From Actinomycetes bacterium (GTDB lineage: Bacteria; Actinomycetota; Thermoleophilia; RBG-16-64-13): a stretch of DNA of 64,000 nt. Positions 26,331 through 35,395 of the stretch are shown piece after piece; the first letter of the stretch is position 1, and the number at the start of each line of letters is the position of its first letter. The position numbers and the translations under genes were made by a program. The notes under the pieces were generated by a model. That model was given only the letters and a program-made list of their open reading frames with translations. It was not told the DNA's origin and did no database searches. The stretch spans positions 62,001 through 126,000 of the forward strand of contig JAGXFW010000016.1 in the NCBI GenBank assembly GCA_024637035.1, read 5' to 3'.

Positions 26331-27724
26331 GCCTTCTTCTCCCCTCTCACCCGGAGGCCGGTGAGCGATGGGTTCCTGAACGGCTTCCACTCCGCCAGCA
26401 GGCCCAGGAGTGCGCGAGTGATCACGATCGCCGTGAACATGGACAACGCCACACCGATTCCAAGGGTGAGCGCGAACCCACGGACGCCTCCGGTGGCCGC
26501 CCAGAAGAGCACCGCCGCGGTTATCAATGTGGTGATGTTGGCGTCGAAGATGGCGCTGAGCGCCTTCCTGAAGCCCGCGTCTACCGCGGTACGCACCGTC
26601 TTACCGGCCTCGACCTCTTCCCTCACGCGAGCGAAGATGATGACATTCGCGTCGACCGCCATGCCCAGCGTCAGGATGATGCCCGCCACCCCAGGAAGGG
26701 TGAGCGTCGCGTCGATCGCATTCAGGATCCCCCAGAAGAGTAGTCCGTAGATCGCAAGTGCCAGGTTGGCCACCAAGCCGAGGAGGCGGTAGTAGGCCAC
26801 CATGAATACTGCCACGAGCGCCAACCCCACGAGGCCCGCGTAGAGCGCCTGCTGAAGTGAGGCCTTGCCCAAGGTGGCCCCGATGCTCCGCTGGTCGATC
26901 ACCCTCAACTCCACTGGCAGCGCCCCTGTTTGCAGGACCAACGCGAGATTCTTGGCTTCGTCGATGGTGAAGCGTCCGCTGATCTCCGCACGACCGCCCG
27001 CGATGCGCTCTGAGACTCGCGGTGAAGACTCCACCACGCCGTCCAGAACGATCACGAGAAGCTGGTCCTTCCCGGTTACCTGGTTCCTCTGCGCCAGCCT
27101 CTCGGTGACGTCGGCGAAGGCCGCGGCGCCTTCGTCGTTGAACTGCATGTCGACCTTGGGCTGGTTCGTGCTGTCGAATCCCACCTGCGCGCCGGTAAGG
27201 GCTCCTCCGGTCAGGGCCGGCGCACTCTCCACCAGGTAGTAGCGCGTCTGCGGGGGATCGCCTGCGGGCCAGCGGATGAGGCGTTTCTCGGCGGGCAGCT
27301 CCGTCTCCTTGCCCACGCCAGCGGCCTGGAGCGCTTCTTCTATAGTGGCGAAAGGCGGACCGAACTCATCGACATCGTAGAACTCGAGCACCGCGGTCTT
27401 TCCGATGATCGCAAGGGCGTCGTCGGTGTTGTCTATGCCCGGTAGTTGAACGCTGATTTTCCACTCACCCTGCCGTTGCACCTCCGACTCACTCACCCCC
27501 AACCGGTTGATCCGGTCGTTGATGATCTCCATGGACTGATCCATGCCTTCATCGGTGCGGGGAGCGCGAGGGCTGTCTTCGGCCTCGAGGATGACAGCCA
27601 GCCCGCCCTGTAGGTCGAGGCCGAGCCGCGTGCTCGAACCAAGCGGATAGACGAAATAGCCGGCAACAGCCAGCAGGACGGCAACGGCCGCCAGAGTCAG
27701 CACGTTGCGTCGCATCGTGGACAC
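26327..27724 (-). CDS. secD: Preprotein translocase subunit SecD
   Basis: Forms the SecDF complex with the next gene. Seen: N-terminal transmembrane helix, GLDLQGGLAVILE motif, large extracytoplasmic domain (about 40-290), and five further helices with the GMAVDANVIIFARVREE signature. GTG start at 27724, seven bases after an AGGATGG site; an ATG lies nine bases in. 465 aa is short-to-normal for monoderm SecD. A near-consensus promoter precedes it, so secDF is its own transcription unit. Confidence 0.96.
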   Translation of the reverse strand: MSTMRRNVLTLAAVAVLLAVAGYFVYPLGSSTRLGLDLQGGLAVILEAEDSPRAPRTDEGMDQSMEIINDRINRLGVSESEVQRQGEWKISVQLPGIDNTDDALAIIGKTAVLEFYDVDEFGPPFATIEEALQAAGVGKETELPAEKRLIRWPAGDPPQTRYYLVESAPALTGGALTGAQVGFDSTNQPKVDMQFNDEGAAAFADVTERLAQRNQVTGKDQLLVIVLDGVVESSPRVSERIAGGRAEISGRFTIDEAKNLALVLQTGALPVELRVIDQRSIGATLGKASLQQALYAGLVGLALVAVFMVAYYRLLGLVANLALAIYGLLFWGILNAIDATLTLPGVAGIILTLGMAVDANVIIFARVREEVEAGKTVRTAVDAGFRKALSAIFDANITTLITAAVLFWAATGGVRGFALTLGIGVALSMFTAIVITRALLGLLAEWKPFRNPSLTGLRVRGEKKA

Positions 27725-27759
27725 GCTCGTACCATCCTAGGATCGTCGGGTTCCGGGTG

Positions 27760-27792
27760 CTCGGAGGGGAAGAAGAACCGACTTCCTCCGAG
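27760..27792 (-). promoter_or_regulatory. Leader hairpin upstream of secD
   Basis: Eight-bp perfect stem CTCGGAGG/CCTCCGAG with a 17-nt loop, inside the ~75-nt secD 5' UTR. It sequesters a GGAGG sequence, but one not placed to serve secD. Could stabilise or regulate the message. Confidence 0.4.
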
Positions 27793-27804
27793 CCACAACG
27801 GCGC

Positions 27805-27833
27805 AGGATATGCCAAGGGGGGGACTATGTCAA
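27805..27833 (-). promoter_or_regulatory. Strong sigma-70-type promoter for secDF
   Basis: Minus-strand TTGACA (27828-27833, perfect consensus), 17-nt spacer, TATCCT (27805-27810). The best promoter in the window by consensus; it starts transcription about 75 nt before secD. Confidence 0.8.
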
Positions 27834-27898
27834 TGCGGGCACCGAGAGGGCTGCCGTACGCGTGGGTGGTCCGGGTGCCGCCCCCCGTTCAACGTCTC

Positions 27899-28222
27899 TC
27901 AGTCTTCGGAAGCGCCTTCGTCGGCGGAGTCGATCTGACCGAACGTGGAGGTGGTCTCCGCTGTGGTCACGACTTCAGAGATGGCGCGACGACCCATCCG
28001 CACATCGACGTTCTTGGCGATCTCGACCACTACCATGTCATCCTCAGTGCGCTTGATCTTTCCATGAAGGCCCCCGATGGTAACCACCCGATCGCCGCGC
28101 TTCAGGCCGGAGACAAGAAGGTCGTGTGCTTTCCTCTGCCGCTGCTGCGGGCGGATGGCGAGGAAATAGAAGATGGCGATGAAGCCCAGAACGTACAGTG
28201 CCAAAAGTCCGAAATTGCCCAA
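27899..28222 (-). CDS. yajC: Preprotein translocase accessory subunit YajC
   Basis: Small membrane protein associated with SecDF. One N-terminal transmembrane helix (about 5-22) followed by the conserved RPQQRQRK stretch and a soluble domain (GDRVVTIGGLHGKI). TTG start with GGAGG five bases upstream. 107 aa. It lies at the end of the ruvC-ruvA-ruvB-queH-queA-tgt run, with a separate promoter between it and secD. Confidence 0.95.
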   Translation of the reverse strand: MGNFGLLALYVLGFIAIFYFLAIRPQQRQRKAHDLLVSGLKRGDRVVTIGGLHGKIKRTEDDMVVVEIAKNVDVRMGRRAISEVVTTAETTSTFGQIDSADEGASED

Positions 28223-28288
28223 CGCTTCCTCCTTGATTTCCAGAGCCGCGCAGCCTAGGTGCGCTATCGACGGTTATGTTACCACGAC

Positions 28289-29443
28289 CTACTGCGCCGA
28301 CCCGGGTTCTCCGAGGGACCCGAAGGCGCGCTTGAACTCGGCGAAGCGACCGCGGATGATGGCGTCTCGCGCCCCCTCCACGAGTCGGAAGACATGCACG
28401 AGGTTGTGCTCAGTGAGGAGTTGGAGGCCGAGTATCTCCTTCTGCATCACGAAATGACGCAGGGCTCCCCTCGAGAACGTCGTGCATGCTTGGCAGGGGC
28501 ATCCCGATTCCAGCGGCTCGCCGGACCTGGCATGTTCGGCGTTCCTGAGGTTGAGCCTACCTCCGGGGACGAAAGCGGTGCCCATCCGAGCGACGCGGGT
28601 GGGCAACACGCAATCGAACATGTCGATGCCCCGCTCGATGACCTCGAGCAGGCCCGCCGGGTCTCCGATGCCCATGAAGTATCGGGGCCGCTCGGGGGGC
28701 AGCATGGCGGCCGTCGCCTCGGTCGTATCGAGCATCGCGACCCGCTCCTCCCCCACCGAGAGACCACCGATGGCATATCCCGGGAAGTCCAGTTCCAGCA
28801 GTCCATCCGCGCTCTCCCGCCGGAGGTCCAGATGGGTTCCCCCTTGGACGATACCGAACAGCATCTGGGGACCATCGTGGCCCCGGCTCTCGGCCAGAAG
28901 GTGGGCGTCTCGGCAGCGGCGCGCCCAGGCCTGCGTCCGTCGCACCGCGGTCGCTACTGCCTCCCGAGTGGAGCCGCCCGGAGGACACTCGTCGAAACAC
29001 ATCACGAGATCAGCCCCGAGACGCTGCTGCTCGAGCATCGCGCGCTCCGGTGTGAAGGTGTGCGTGGACCCGTCGTACACCGAGCGGAAGACCACTCCTT
29101 CGTCGCGGATCGTGGCGGTCCCCTTGAGACTGAACACCTGGAAGCCGCCGCTATCGGTGAGGATCGGGCCTTCCCACCCCATGAACCTGTGTAACCCGCC
29201 CAACTCTGCGACCACCTCGCTCCCCGGGCGGAGCGCGAGGTGGTAGGTGTTGGCGAGGACGATCTGCGCCCCTATCGCGCGAAGTCGCTCCGGAGAGACA
29301 GCCTTCACCGTGCCCTTCGTACCGACCGGCATGAAGCATGGAGTGCGCACCACTCCCCGTGGGGTGTGGAGGGTCCCGGCTCGAGCCCCCTGGCTCAAAG
29401 CCTCGACTTCGAAGCGGAATGACGACAAGGTCTCAGAGGTCAC
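28289..29443 (-). CDS. tgt: tRNA-guanine transglycosylase (Tgt)
   Basis: Swaps guanine-34 for preQ1 in tRNAs with GUN anticodons, the entry step of queuosine formation in tRNA. Seen: GTKGTVKAVSPE, the active-site Asp in LTDSGGFQVFSL, and the zinc site CPCQAC...H near the C terminus. 384 aa. The GTG start overlaps the queA stop (GTGA). Upstream neighbours QueA and QueH complete the later steps. PreQ1 synthesis genes (queCDEF) are not in the window. Confidence 0.96.
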   Translation of the reverse strand: MTSETLSSFRFEVEALSQGARAGTLHTPRGVVRTPCFMPVGTKGTVKAVSPERLRAIGAQIVLANTYHLALRPGSEVVAELGGLHRFMGWEGPILTDSGGFQVFSLKGTATIRDEGVVFRSVYDGSTHTFTPERAMLEQQRLGADLVMCFDECPPGGSTREAVATAVRRTQAWARRCRDAHLLAESRGHDGPQMLFGIVQGGTHLDLRRESADGLLELDFPGYAIGGLSVGEERVAMLDTTEATAAMLPPERPRYFMGIGDPAGLLEVIERGIDMFDCVLPTRVARMGTAFVPGGRLNLRNAEHARSGEPLESGCPCQACTTFSRGALRHFVMQKEILGLQLLTEHNLVHVFRLVEGARDAIIRGRFAEFKRAFGSLGEPGSAQ

Positions 29444-30552
29444 GAGGGGCCTTTCTCGGGAACGTTCCCACTCGTGATCAGCATGGCGTCTCCGAAGCTG
29501 AAGAATCGGTAGCGCCGCTCGACCGCTTCCTGATATGCCCTGCGCACGATCTCCACTCCCCCAAAGGCCATCACCAGCGCCAGCAGGCTGGTGCGGGGAA
29601 GATGGAAGTTCGTGATCAGCGCATCCACCGCGCGGAACCGGTAGCCCGGAGTGATGAACACGTCCGTGGCACCGGTTCGTGGCTCCTTCGCCTTGCCACC
29701 CCCCTCTGAGTTCCGGTAGATCGTCTCGAGGACCCTGACCGCCGTCGTGCCTACGGCCACCAAGCGACGGCCCTCGGCTCGCGCCTGATCGAGCCGTTCC
29801 ACGACCTCGCGTTCAACGTGGTAGGTCTCGGTGTGGATCTGGTGCTCCTCCACCCGTTCCGCGTTGACGGGGCGGAACGTGTCTACGCCGACGTGCAGCG
29901 AGACCCTCTCTACCTGCACGCCGATAGCACCAAGGTGCGACAGAAGATCCGAGGTGAAATGCAGACCCGCTGTGGGTGCCGCGGCGGAGCCGGGCACCGT
30001 CGCGTACACGGTCTGATACTCCCCGGGGTCTTCGAGCGGCGTCTGGATGTAGGGCGGAAGGGGCATCGCGCCGTGTTGTTCGAGCATCCCCAGAACGTCG
30101 GAGGGCCCTTGCTGCGAGACCTCCCAGCGGCCGTCCCCCAGCGGTTCCTCGAGCGTCACACCGGCGTCATCAGCGATAGAGAGGCGCATACCGGCTCGCA
30201 GCCGGGATGATGGGCGCGCCAACACCTCCCACACCTCGGCGGTGTCGTTCCGCGAGGCGACGTCCCCGCGCCCGTGGGAGCCGGCCGGAGGGGTCGCATT
30301 TCGCAGGAAAAGCAACTCGACCCGCCCACCGGTGTCCTTCCGTGCCCACACCCGTGCGGGCAGGACACGCGATTCGTTGATCACGAGCACGTCTCCCGGC
30401 CTGAGCAGGGTGTCGAGGTCGCGGAACACACGGTGCGAGAACGCACCGCTGCCCGTCTCGACGACAAGAAGTCTGCAGGCATCCCGCGGTTCTGCGGGGC
30501 GCTGCGCGATGAGTTCCTCCGGAAAGGCGAAGTCGAGCTCGTCGAGGCGCAT
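29440..30552 (-). CDS. queA: S-adenosylmethionine:tRNA ribosyltransferase-isomerase (QueA)
   Basis: Transfers the ribose moiety of SAM to preQ1-34 to make epoxyqueuosine. Seen: N-terminal FAFPEELIAQRPAEPRDACR, the central PPYIQTPLEDPGEYQTVYA, and AAPTAGLHFTSDLL, all family signatures. 370 aa, ATG start two bases after the queH stop region. Coupled to tgt. Confidence 0.96.
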   Translation of the reverse strand: MRLDELDFAFPEELIAQRPAEPRDACRLLVVETGSGAFSHRVFRDLDTLLRPGDVLVINESRVLPARVWARKDTGGRVELLFLRNATPPAGSHGRGDVASRNDTAEVWEVLARPSSRLRAGMRLSIADDAGVTLEEPLGDGRWEVSQQGPSDVLGMLEQHGAMPLPPYIQTPLEDPGEYQTVYATVPGSAAAPTAGLHFTSDLLSHLGAIGVQVERVSLHVGVDTFRPVNAERVEEHQIHTETYHVEREVVERLDQARAEGRRLVAVGTTAVRVLETIYRNSEGGGKAKEPRTGATDVFITPGYRFRAVDALITNFHLPRTSLLALVMAFGGVEIVRRAYQEAVERRYRFFSFGDAMLITSGNVPEKGPS

Positions 30553-30554
30553 GC

Positions 30555-31103
30555 CTAGCCCGTATCGGTTTCGGAGCGTTCACGATAGCGTTCCCACTCC
30601 GAAACGAGGCATCCGCAGTACTTCTGCCTGTAGAGGGCGAGTTCGCGAGCCACGCGTCGTGAGTCGGCGTAGAGGTGACGGAGGTCCTCGTACACGAACT
30701 CCACGCCCGTGGCGTGCGCGGCAAGCGCACCTTCCTCTTCTATCGCCTCATGGTCTTGCCACGGGCTCACGGCCAAAGTGGTGGCGAACGCATCGGAGCC
30801 CGTGACAGATGCTTCCTCTGCGGTCCTTCGCAGGCGAAACGCGATGCAGCGCCGGCAGCGCTCGTCGGCATCGCCCCGCACTGTCTCGAACCAGTGCTCG
30901 GGATCGTACCCAAGGTCCTCACGCACCAGAAGATGGCGGGCGGTCGCGAACTCGCGCACTCCCGTCAGACGCCTCTGGTGCTCCATGAAGGGGTGGATAT
31001 TGGGATTGTAGAAGAAGCCCACAACGTCCGAGGCGCCCGCCCTGTGATGATCGAGGGTGCCCGCGGCACACGGTCCGCAACACACGTGAAGCATCAGTCT
31101 CAC
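30555..31103 (-). CDS. queH: Epoxyqueuosine reductase QueH
   Basis: Non-orthologous replacement for QueG that reduces epoxyqueuosine to queuosine (DUF208 family). Cysteine pairs expected for its Fe-S cluster are present: HVCCGPC at the N terminus, CRRC in the middle and YCGC near the C terminus. I choose the GTG at 31103, overlapping the ruvB stop as GTGA; an ATG three codons in is possible. 182 aa. Using QueH without cobalamin-dependent QueG is frequent in anaerobes. Confidence 0.92.
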   Translation of the reverse strand: MRLMLHVCCGPCAAGTLDHHRAGASDVVGFFYNPNIHPFMEHQRRLTGVREFATARHLLVREDLGYDPEHWFETVRGDADERCRRCIAFRLRRTAEEASVTGSDAFATTLAVSPWQDHEAIEEEGALAAHATGVEFVYEDLRHLYADSRRVARELALYRQKYCGCLVSEWERYRERSETDTG

Positions 31104-32152
31104 AGCGGTTCGAACAGTGTGCCGGGCGCCTTGGGAGGAGTGGCGCCGCAATGCAGGTAGCCGAGTCGGGTGAGCACGCGCCCTCGGGGAGTGCGCATGA
31201 GGAAGCCTCGTTGCAGGAGATATGGTTCGTAGACGTCCTCGATAGTGTCGGCCTCTTCCCCGATAGCGACTGCCAGGGTCGAAAGGCCCACCGGGCCCCC
31301 GTCGAACTTCTCCAGGATAAGGGTGAGGATCTCTCGGTCGACTCGATCCAGGCCCTCGTCATCCACCTGGAAGAGGCGGAGCGCCTCCGACGCGACCTCC
31401 TCGGTGATGTGCCCCTGGTGGCGCACCTGTGCGTAGTCTCGGACGCGCTTGAGGAGGCGGTTAGCGATGCGTGGAGTCCCTCGTGAGCGGAGAGCGAGCA
31501 TGTGCGCTCCGCCCGGTTCGATACTCACGCCGAGGATGACGGCAGACCGCTCGATGATGGTGCCGAGGTCGTCCTCCGAGTAGTAGTCCAACCGGTGGGA
31601 GAACCCGAAGCGGTCGCGGAGTGGCGTCGTGATCAGCCCTGAGCGCGTGGTCGCACCGATCAGGGTGAAGCGTGGCACTTCGAGTCTGATGCTGCGGGCG
31701 CTCGGGCCTTGGCCGATCACGATGTCGATCTCGAAGTCCTCCATCGCGGGGTACATGATCTCTTCGATAGCTCGATTCAGGCGATGGATCTCGTCGATGA
31801 ACAGCACGTCGCCTTCCTCGAGATTGGTGAGGATGGCCGCCATGTCGGCCTTGCGCTCGAGCGCCGGGCCTGAGGTGGTGACGATGTGCACGCCCATCTC
31901 GAACGCGATGATGTTCGCGAGCGTGGTCTTCCCGAGACCGGGCGGGCCGGCGAGCAGTACGTGGTCGAGCGGCTCCCCCCGATTGCGGGCGGCCTCGATG
32001 AAGATAGACAGCTGCTCCCTGAGGACCGGCTGCCCCGTGAACGACCCAAGCGCCCGAGGGCGAAGCGACCCGTCCAGATCCTGGTCGCCCCTGAGCTCCT
32101 CGGGATCGGCGAGTCGTTCGTCGTCGTCCATATGTGAGTCGTCGCCGTTCAC
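31100..32152 (-). CDS. ruvB: Holliday junction branch-migration helicase RuvB
   Basis: AAA+ motor of the RuvAB complex. Seen: Walker [10 protein letters not shown], Walker B DEIHRL, sensor 1 in GATTRSG, arginine finger region PLRDRFG, and a winged-helix C terminus (RTPRGRVLT). Start chosen at the GTG at 32152, 20 bases after the ruvA stop with a G-rich site between; ATG at 32131 is a good alternative. 350 aa. Fully coupled run ruvC-ruvA-ruvB-queH. Confidence 0.96.
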   Translation of the reverse strand: MNGDDSHMDDDERLADPEELRGDQDLDGSLRPRALGSFTGQPVLREQLSIFIEAARNRGEPLDHVLLAGPPGLGKTTLANIIAFEMGVHIVTTSGPALERKADMAAILTNLEEGDVLFIDEIHRLNRAIEEIMYPAMEDFEIDIVIGQGPSARSIRLEVPRFTLIGATTRSGLITTPLRDRFGFSHRLDYYSEDDLGTIIERSAVILGVSIEPGGAHMLALRSRGTPRIANRLLKRVRDYAQVRHQGHITEEVASEALRLFQVDDEGLDRVDREILTLILEKFDGGPVGLSTLAVAIGEEADTIEDVYEPYLLQRGFLMRTPRGRVLTRLGYLHCGATPPKAPGTLFEPL

Positions 32153-32171
32153 AATGTCGCCGCCCCCACGC

Positions 32172-32756
32172 CTAGCGTCGCTTCCGAAGCGCACTGCGGA
32201 CAAGGTCATCCGCTGCGGCGCTCGGGTCCGCGTCGCGCAACAGGTGCTCGATTTCGGCCGCCGTCATCCCCAACTCAGCTAGTGCGGATCTGGCGAGTTG
32301 GAGCTCGCTCTCGTCATCATCGCCGGAGGAAAGGCCGGCGATCGACCCTTCCAGCGCGGTCATAGTCTCGCGAAGCTCGAGGATGAGCCGTTCGGCCGTC
32401 TTCTTGCCGATGCCGGGCACCGACTGGAAGAAGGCGACGTCACCGGCCGCTATCGCCCTCCGCACCTCGCGAGGTCGGCGAACGGAGAGGGCTGCCAGGG
32501 CCAGCTTCGGCCCGATCTTGCTCACCGAGATCAGTCGCAGGAAGAGCTCACGCTCCTCCTCGCTGGAGAAGCCGAACAGCTGGAGGGCCTCGTCCCGCAC
32601 GTGCAGGTGAGTGAGGGCGACCGCCGACTCGCCGATCGAGGGTAGATCGCGCAGTGTGGTACGGGACATCTCGAGCCGGAAGCCGACTCCGCCCACGTCA
32701 AGCACAGCGCCATCCGCGTTGACGGCCACCACCGTGCCGCTCACCCGTTCGATCAC
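32172..32756 (-). CDS. ruvA: Holliday junction-binding protein RuvA
   Basis: Tetrameric junction-binding partner of RuvB. OB-fold N terminus ([19 protein letters not shown]), two helix-hairpin-helix motifs ([17 protein letters not shown] and [16 protein letters not shown]), and a C-terminal domain III for RuvB. 194 aa. GTG start overlaps the ruvC stop (GTGA). Confidence 0.96.
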   Translation of the reverse strand: MIERVSGTVVAVNADGAVLDVGGVGFRLEMSRTTLRDLPSIGESAVALTHLHVRDEALQLFGFSSEEERELFLRLISVSKIGPKLALAALSVRRPREVRRAIAAGDVAFFQSVPGIGKKTAERLILELRETMTALEGSIAGLSSGDDDESELQLARSALAELGMTAAEIEHLLRDADPSAAADDLVRSALRKRR

Positions 32757-33340
32757 GTACTCTCCCCTCGGCGGGTTGAAAGGCTCGGGGAACCTACGCC
32801 ACCCCGCGCGACACGATTCGCCGCGCGACCGGGTGTGCGCTCGATCCTCGCTCGAAGGCCACGGCCGTGGGCGTGGCAGATGGCTACGGCGAGAGCGTCC
32901 GATGCATGGTCCGGCTGGGGACGTTCCGTCAGGCGCAGAAGGACCCGCACCATCTCCTGGACTTGAGCCTTGTCTGCCTTGCCATATCCCACTACCGCTT
33001 GCTTGACCTCTTGAGGGGTGTACTCGTGCACCTCACAGCCAGACTGCGCGCACGCGAGGAGGGCCACCCCCCGGGCCTGGCCAACCGCGAACGCCGTGCG
33101 CGCGTTCACGTTGAAGAACAGCGACTCGACGGCGGCTTCCACGGCGTGGTGCTGCCGTAGGATCTCGCCGACAGCTGCGAAGATCTCCTCGAGGCGCGAG
33201 CTGAGTTCCCGGCCTGCCTCGGTGCGGACCACCCCGTATTCCACCAGTTCCAAGCGGTTGCCGCTCTGAGCGATCACGCCATAGCCGGTGGACGCGGTGC
33301 CCGGATCGATGCCTAGGATGATACGGCTCGGTGCTGACAT
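32753..33340 (-). CDS. ruvC: Crossover junction endodeoxyribonuclease RuvC
   Basis: Resolvase nuclease cutting Holliday junctions. Catalytic acidic residues are visible: Asp in GIDPGTAS, Glu in VESLFFNVN, and Asp pair in PDHASDALAVAICH. 195 aa, slightly extended at the C terminus by an Arg/Ser-rich tail. ATG start. First gene of the ruvC-ruvA-ruvB-queH-queA-tgt-yajC series; yebC lies 42 bp upstream. Confidence 0.96.
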   Translation of the reverse strand: MSAPSRIILGIDPGTASTGYGVIAQSGNRLELVEYGVVRTEAGRELSSRLEEIFAAVGEILRQHHAVEAAVESLFFNVNARTAFAVGQARGVALLACAQSGCEVHEYTPQEVKQAVVGYGKADKAQVQEMVRVLLRLTERPQPDHASDALAVAICHAHGRGLRARIERTPGRAANRVARGGVGSPSLSTRRGEST

Positions 33341-33382
33341 ACCTGATGGACGCCTACCGGCGTGGGTCAGCCTGAGGCGACC

Positions 33383-34135
33383 CTAGCCGGTGAGCGCCTC
33401 CATCACCTCGTCGGATACGTCAAAATTGGCGAAGACCTCCTGTACGTCGTCATTGTCCTCGAGGGCGTCGAGCAGGCGGAAGGTCTTCTTGGCATCTGAT
33501 TCGTCCAGCGCAACCGTGTTCTTGGGGAACATGGTCAACTGGGCGGAGGCGATCTCGATGCCGGCTTCGCGCAGGGCTTCACGAACCTGCATGAAGTCCG
33601 AGGGATCGGTACGGATCTCGTAGGTGGTCTCGTCGGACAGCAGATCCTCGGCTCCAGCTTCGATGACCACGCTCATCACATCGTCTTCAGCGTACCTGGC
33701 CGCATCCACACTGATCACGCCTTTGCGCTCGAAGATCCAGCCGACCGAGCCGTCCGTGCCCAACTTGCCGCCGCACCGATCGAAGATGTGACGCACGTCG
33801 GCAGCCGCCCGGTTCTTGTTGTCGGTAAGGAGGAAGACGTATACCGCGACTCCGTTCGGCCCGTACCCCTCGTAGGTCATATACATGAACGACGCAGCGT
33901 CCGAGCCTTCCCCCGTGCCCTTCTTGATGGCCCGTTCGATGTTGTCGCCGGGCATGTTGGCGTCCTTCGCCTTCTGGATCGCCTGCGCCAAGCTGGCGCT
34001 GGTCTCCGGGTCGCCCCCGCCCTCCTTCGCCGCGACAGTGATGGCGCGCGAAAGCTTCGCGAACTCCTTGCCGCGCTTGGCGTCAACGGACGCCTTCTTG
34101 TGTTTGATGCTCGCCCACTTCGAATGCCCTGACAT
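33383..34135 (-). CDS. yebC: YebC/PmpR-family protein (TACO1-like)
   Basis: 250 aa with the canonical start SGHSKWASIKHKK and the three-domain fold; acidic interior and FDRCGGKLGTDGSVGWIF. Family members act as DNA-binding regulators or, for YebC2, ease ribosome stalling at proline stretches; which role applies cannot be told here. The second of two adjacent ATGs is five bases from GGAGGT and is preferred. Its own promoter lies at 34257-34285. Confidence 0.95.
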   Translation of the reverse strand: MSGHSKWASIKHKKASVDAKRGKEFAKLSRAITVAAKEGGGDPETSASLAQAIQKAKDANMPGDNIERAIKKGTGEGSDAASFMYMTYEGYGPNGVAVYVFLLTDNKNRAAADVRHIFDRCGGKLGTDGSVGWIFERKGVISVDAARYAEDDVMSVVIEAGAEDLLSDETTYEIRTDPSDFMQVREALREAGIEIASAQLTMFPKNTVALDESDAKKTFRLLDALEDNDDVQEVFANFDVSDEVMEALTG

Positions 34136-34256
34136 CATCGACCTCCGGCTAGCTCCACCCCGGGGCGGTGCGCCTGTCGTCCCGCCCGGTCGTTCCCGGC
34201 CCGCCCCGATGTGCTCGACCCTTGAAGATCGCGACGAGCGGAGCGGCCGGAGCTAG

Positions 34257-34285
34257 AGTCTACCCGACCCCTCGGACGCCATCAA
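34257..34285 (-). promoter_or_regulatory. Candidate promoter for the yebC-ruvC operon
   Basis: Minus-strand TTGATG (34280-34285), 17-nt spacer, TAGACT (34257-34262), giving a leader of about 115 nt that is GC-rich with GGGGCGG/CCGCCCC arms. The -35 reaches close to the end of the RpiR gene. Confidence 0.6.
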
Positions 34286-34301
34286 CGGGTCGCCCGGTCT
34301 C

Positions 34302-35195
34302 CTACCTCAGCCATCCGGACTCTCCCACGTGCTCGCGCACCGCCTTCACGCGGGCGTCGTAGGTATCCCGGTCGCGGGCATATGTGGCCGCAGCGAGCGC
34401 AGCGACCATGCTCAGGGGGCCCACCAAGGAGTGGGCGAAGAAGGTGGAGTCGATATCAGCATACAACGTGACCGCCGCTTTCCCCGCGATCTCCGACAAC
34501 GAGTTGTCTGTGATAGCGATGGTGGGCACACCGGCGGCTGTCGCCTTCTGGAGGAACGCGATAGTCTGTGGGTGCGCGCGGCGGAACCCTATCGCGAGGA
34601 GCGCGTCAGCGGAGCCGAGGTGGAGGAGTCTTGCCACATTCGCCTCGGATGTGTCGACTACCGCATACGTAGGGAAGCCGAGCAACTCGAACACGTACGC
34701 AGCATGTTTCGCGACGATGGCGGCTTCGTGCATGCCGACGATCATCAGCGTTCCCGCGGTCGACACCGCCTCGACGGCTTGGTTGAAACGGGACAGCGTG
34801 TTCTTGGCCAGAGTCTCTTCGAGACTCAGGATGTCGGTGCGCAGGGCACGGGTGAGGTAGTCTTCTTCCACGAGGAAGAGCAGCTGGTCTTCATGGACGA
34901 TCGCCCTCGCAGAGGCCCCAAGGCGGAACTCGTCGCGCGCCGCCTTCTGGAGGTCGGGATATCCGCTGAAACCCAAGGATTGCGCGAACCGCACGACCGT
35001 GGAACTCGACGTGTTCCCCTTGCGCGCCAATTCGTCGGCGCTCAGATAGGCGGTCTCCCCGAGATGATCGATGATGTATCGCGCGATGGCCTTCTGAGAG
35101 CGCGAGAACGACTCGAACCCGTCGCGCAGCAACTCGGTCACGCGCCTCAGTTTCGGGTCTTCCACCACATCCCCTTGACTACCCTTGGATTGCAT
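34302..35195 (-). CDS. RpiR/MurR-family transcriptional regulator (HTH + SIS)
   Basis: Single-gene regulator of sugar-phosphate or amino-sugar metabolism by family. N-terminal HTH_6 domain (LSADELARKGNTSSSTVVRF is the recognition region) and C-terminal SIS sugar-phosphate-binding domain (about 130-260, with LLAIGFRRAHPQTIAFLQKA). Start chosen at the ATG at 35195: it is seven bases after a -10-like TACTAT, so a leaderless message is likely. Upstream ATG (35204) and GTG (35234) in frame overlap the promoter/operator. No sugar-catabolism genes adjoin, so its regulon lies elsewhere. Confidence 0.88.
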   Translation of the reverse strand: MQSKGSQGDVVEDPKLRRVTELLRDGFESFSRSQKAIARYIIDHLGETAYLSADELARKGNTSSSTVVRFAQSLGFSGYPDLQKAARDEFRLGASARAIVHEDQLLFLVEEDYLTRALRTDILSLEETLAKNTLSRFNQAVEAVSTAGTLMIVGMHEAAIVAKHAAYVFELLGFPTYAVVDTSEANVARLLHLGSADALLAIGFRRAHPQTIAFLQKATAAGVPTIAITDNSLSEIAGKAAVTLYADIDSTFFAHSLVGPLSMVAALAAATYARDRDTYDARVKAVREHVGESGWLR

Positions 35196-35201
35196 ACCTC
35201 T

Positions 35202-35222
35202 CATAGTACAACAATCGTTGCA
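35202..35222 (-). promoter_or_regulatory. -10-like TACTAT and inverted repeat before the RpiR gene
   Basis: Minus-strand TACTAT (35202-35207) is overlapped by an inverted repeat GTGCAAC-GATT-GTTGTAC (6 of 7 pairs). It looks like an autoregulatory operator covering the promoter. No good -35 is seen. Confidence 0.4.
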
Positions 35223-35287
35223 CGAGTCCTTCACAACAAGTGAGGTATCGAGAGATGCTACTCGGGCCGGCGGACGTCAAGAACGGG

Positions 35288-35322
35288 ACCACGCCCCCCT
35301 GATGGCCCGTGGGGGGCGTGGT
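35288..35322 (-). terminator. Terminator hairpin after the EF-G paralogue gene
   Basis: A 12-bp perfect stem (arms 35288-35299 and 35311-35322; six consecutive G-C pairs) with an 11-nt loop, 74 bp past the stop. The following minus-strand tail CCCGTTCTTG is only weakly T-rich. It separates this gene from the RpiR gene; the rest of 35196-35395 holds the RpiR promoter and no gene. Confidence 0.7.
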
Positions 35323-35395
35323 GTGTCAGCGGTGAGACTCGTTCGTCACGGCCGATGCCGTGAGCGTGTGACCGGCTGAGGCCTCGGTTGCGGTC

